This document shows, piece by piece, positions 63,148 through 64,000 of a stretch of DNA of 64,000 nt. The stretch spans positions 62,001 to 126,000 of the forward strand of contig NZ_CP016474.1 in the NCBI RefSeq assembly GCF_001693255.1, in the 5' to 3' direction. Source of the DNA: Picosynechococcus sp. PCC 7003. GTDB lineage: Bacteria > Cyanobacteriota > Cyanobacteriia > Cyanobacteriales > MRBY01. The notes beneath the pieces were generated by a model. It saw only the letters and a program-made list of their open reading frames with translations. It was not told the DNA's origin and searched no databases. A program made the translations under genes and the position numbers. Each line of letters opens with the position of its first letter. Positions within the stretch are counted from its first letter, which is position 1.

Positions 63148-64000
63148 ATGTCTTCTGAAAAAATGTCTTCGTCACCCACCTATGATCTGATTGTGGTGGG
63201 GGCCACTGGCTTTGTGGGCCAAATTATTTGCCGCTATCTTTGTGACCATGCGGAACGTGAATCATTTACTTGGGCGATCGCCGGTCGTTCAGCCGAAAAA
63301 TTAGCCCAACTGAAGCGTTCCTTAGGTGTCCCTGGGAAGACCTTAGCAAGTCATGTCGTTGATGTTTTTGATCAAGGGGCAGTGATGGCTCTCTGTGCGC
63401 AAACGAAGGTGATCGTCACCACGGTCGGCCCCTACAGCCTCTACGGCGAAACCCTGGTACGGGCCTGCGCCACGACGGGGACTGATTATTGCGATCTGAC
63501 TGGGGAAGTCCAGTGGATCAAAAAAATGGTGAGCAAATATGAGGCGATCGCCCAACAAGCGGGAGCGCGGATTATCCATTGTTGCGGCTTTGATTCGGTA
63601 CCGTCTGACCTTGGGGTGTATTTTTTGCAGCAGCAAGCCCGAAAACAATTTGGGGAACCCTGTCATCAGATAAAAATGCGCGTGAAGGCCGCCCAGGGGG
63701 GAATTTCCGGGGGAACAGCGGCCAGTGGTGTGAATCTGATCAAAGAGGCGATCGCCGACCCAGAGATCAAAGCACTGTTGGGAAATCCCTATGCCCTCTG
63801 TTCCGAAGCCCCCAATCCACAGCATCCAGCTCCCCTAATTCCCGTACAAATCGATCACGCCTTTGGTGAATGGGTGACACCCTTTATCATGGCGGCAGTG
63901 AATACCCCCATCGTGCTGCGCTCCAATGCCTTAGAAAATTGGGCCTATGGTGAACAATTCCAGTACGACGAAGGATTGCTTACGGGGGTCAGTGTTGGCG
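63148..64000 (+). CDS. saccharopine dehydrogenase-like NAD(P)-binding protein (trans-acting enoyl reductase type), partial
   Basis: Open from ATG 63148 past the end of the window (284 codons visible). The Rossmann start reads YDLIVVGATGFVGQIICRYL, followed by AIAGRSAEKLAQLK, VVDVFDQGA and TTVGPYSLYGETLVRACA, CATTGTDYCDLTGEV and GFDSVPSDLGVYF. This pattern is the Sacchrp_dh_NADP/COG3268 family, which includes trans-acting enoyl reductases and uncharacterised membrane-associated dehydrogenases. True lysine-pathway saccharopine dehydrogenase is not implied. The C-terminal part is missing. Confidence 0.88.
   Translation, partial: MSSEKMSSSPTYDLIVVGATGFVGQIICRYLCDHAERESFTWAIAGRSAEKLAQLKRSLGVPGKTLASHVVDVFDQGAVMALCAQTKVIVTTVGPYSLYGETLVRACATTGTDYCDLTGEVQWIKKMVSKYEAIAQQAGARIIHCCGFDSVPSDLGVYFLQQQARKQFGEPCHQIKMRVKAAQGGISGGTAASGVNLIKEAIADPEIKALLGNPYALCSEAPNPQHPAPLIPVQIDHAFGEWVTPFIMAAVNTPIVLRSNALENWAYGEQFQYDEGLLTGVSVG

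Overview
The window is typical cyanobacterial chromosome. The HIP1 octamer GCGATCGC occurs every few hundred bases, usually as GGCGATCGCC and mostly inside genes. Photosynthetic markers are present: psbV (cytochrome c550), ycf54, crr7, the Calvin-cycle GAPDH gap2, and a ChlB C-terminal-like small protein. Gene content and order recall unicellular marine/euryhaline Synechococcus of the PCC 7002 (Picosynechococcus) type. That assignment is from memory of the group and was not tested by alignment.

Layout. 1-8.4 kb: a partial unknown gene, accD (fatty acid synthesis), a DUF2007 protein, mutT, rnc, a small exported protein, a UPF0182 membrane protein and an exported 5'-nucleotidase. 8.4-10.6 kb: crr7 and selO, separated by a ~250-bp non-coding hairpin element that looks mobile, then a 59-aa PCP-reductase-domain protein. 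10.6-18.2 kb: the lipid A/fatty acid cluster fabZ-lpxA-lpxB (no lpxC), a TIGR03643 protein, a YlqF GTPase, enolase, and rbfA followed by a GH3 hydrolase. 18.4-25.7 kb: two tandem DUF4327 paralogues, a phasin-like protein, a K+ channel with a zinc ribbon, a metal chaperone, a peptidoglycan-binding protein, an M16 peptidase homologue without its zinc motif, birA, an SDR and msrP. 25.9-28.6 kb: an MFS transporter and three small proteins. 28.6-31.5 kb: a leftward operon pdxJ-ycf54-unknown-thrB. 31.8-38.1 kb: glgC, rimI, a decayed IS200/IS605 (TnpB) element, lysA, cdaA and uppS. 38.2-41.4 kb: tRNA-Asp, an orthocaspase-like protein and a complete IS630-family element. 41.4-51 kb: ebfC, murB-murC, gap2, mtnP, prxQ, the pyruvate dehydrogenase E2 gene, psbV and a CbiX-type chelatase. 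51-64 kb: a zinc-ribbon protein, a GH57 enzyme, an aldo/keto reductase, glutathione peroxidase, a GST, ssb, a fused DppD-DppF type ATPase, murE, a Nudix hydrolase, der, and the start of a saccharopine-dehydrogenase-like gene.

Most of the window is housekeeping: envelope building (lpx, fab, mur, uppS, cdaA), carbon storage and use (glgC, GH57, eno, gap2, E2), ribosome maturation (rnc, rbfA, ylqF, der), cofactor synthesis (pdxJ, birA, CbiX) and redox defence (prxQ, gpx, GST, msrP). The points of most interest are two RNA-rich mobile relics (8.65-8.89 kb and 33.94-34.36 kb), which may be an orphan HEARO/IscB-like omega RNA and an orphan TnpB omega RNA. Next are an orthocaspase whose catalytic His/Cys positions read Tyr/Ser, and a CdaA-type diadenylate cyclase with changes in both signature motifs. 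No CRISPR array, rRNA, prophage or obvious new multigene defence system was seen.
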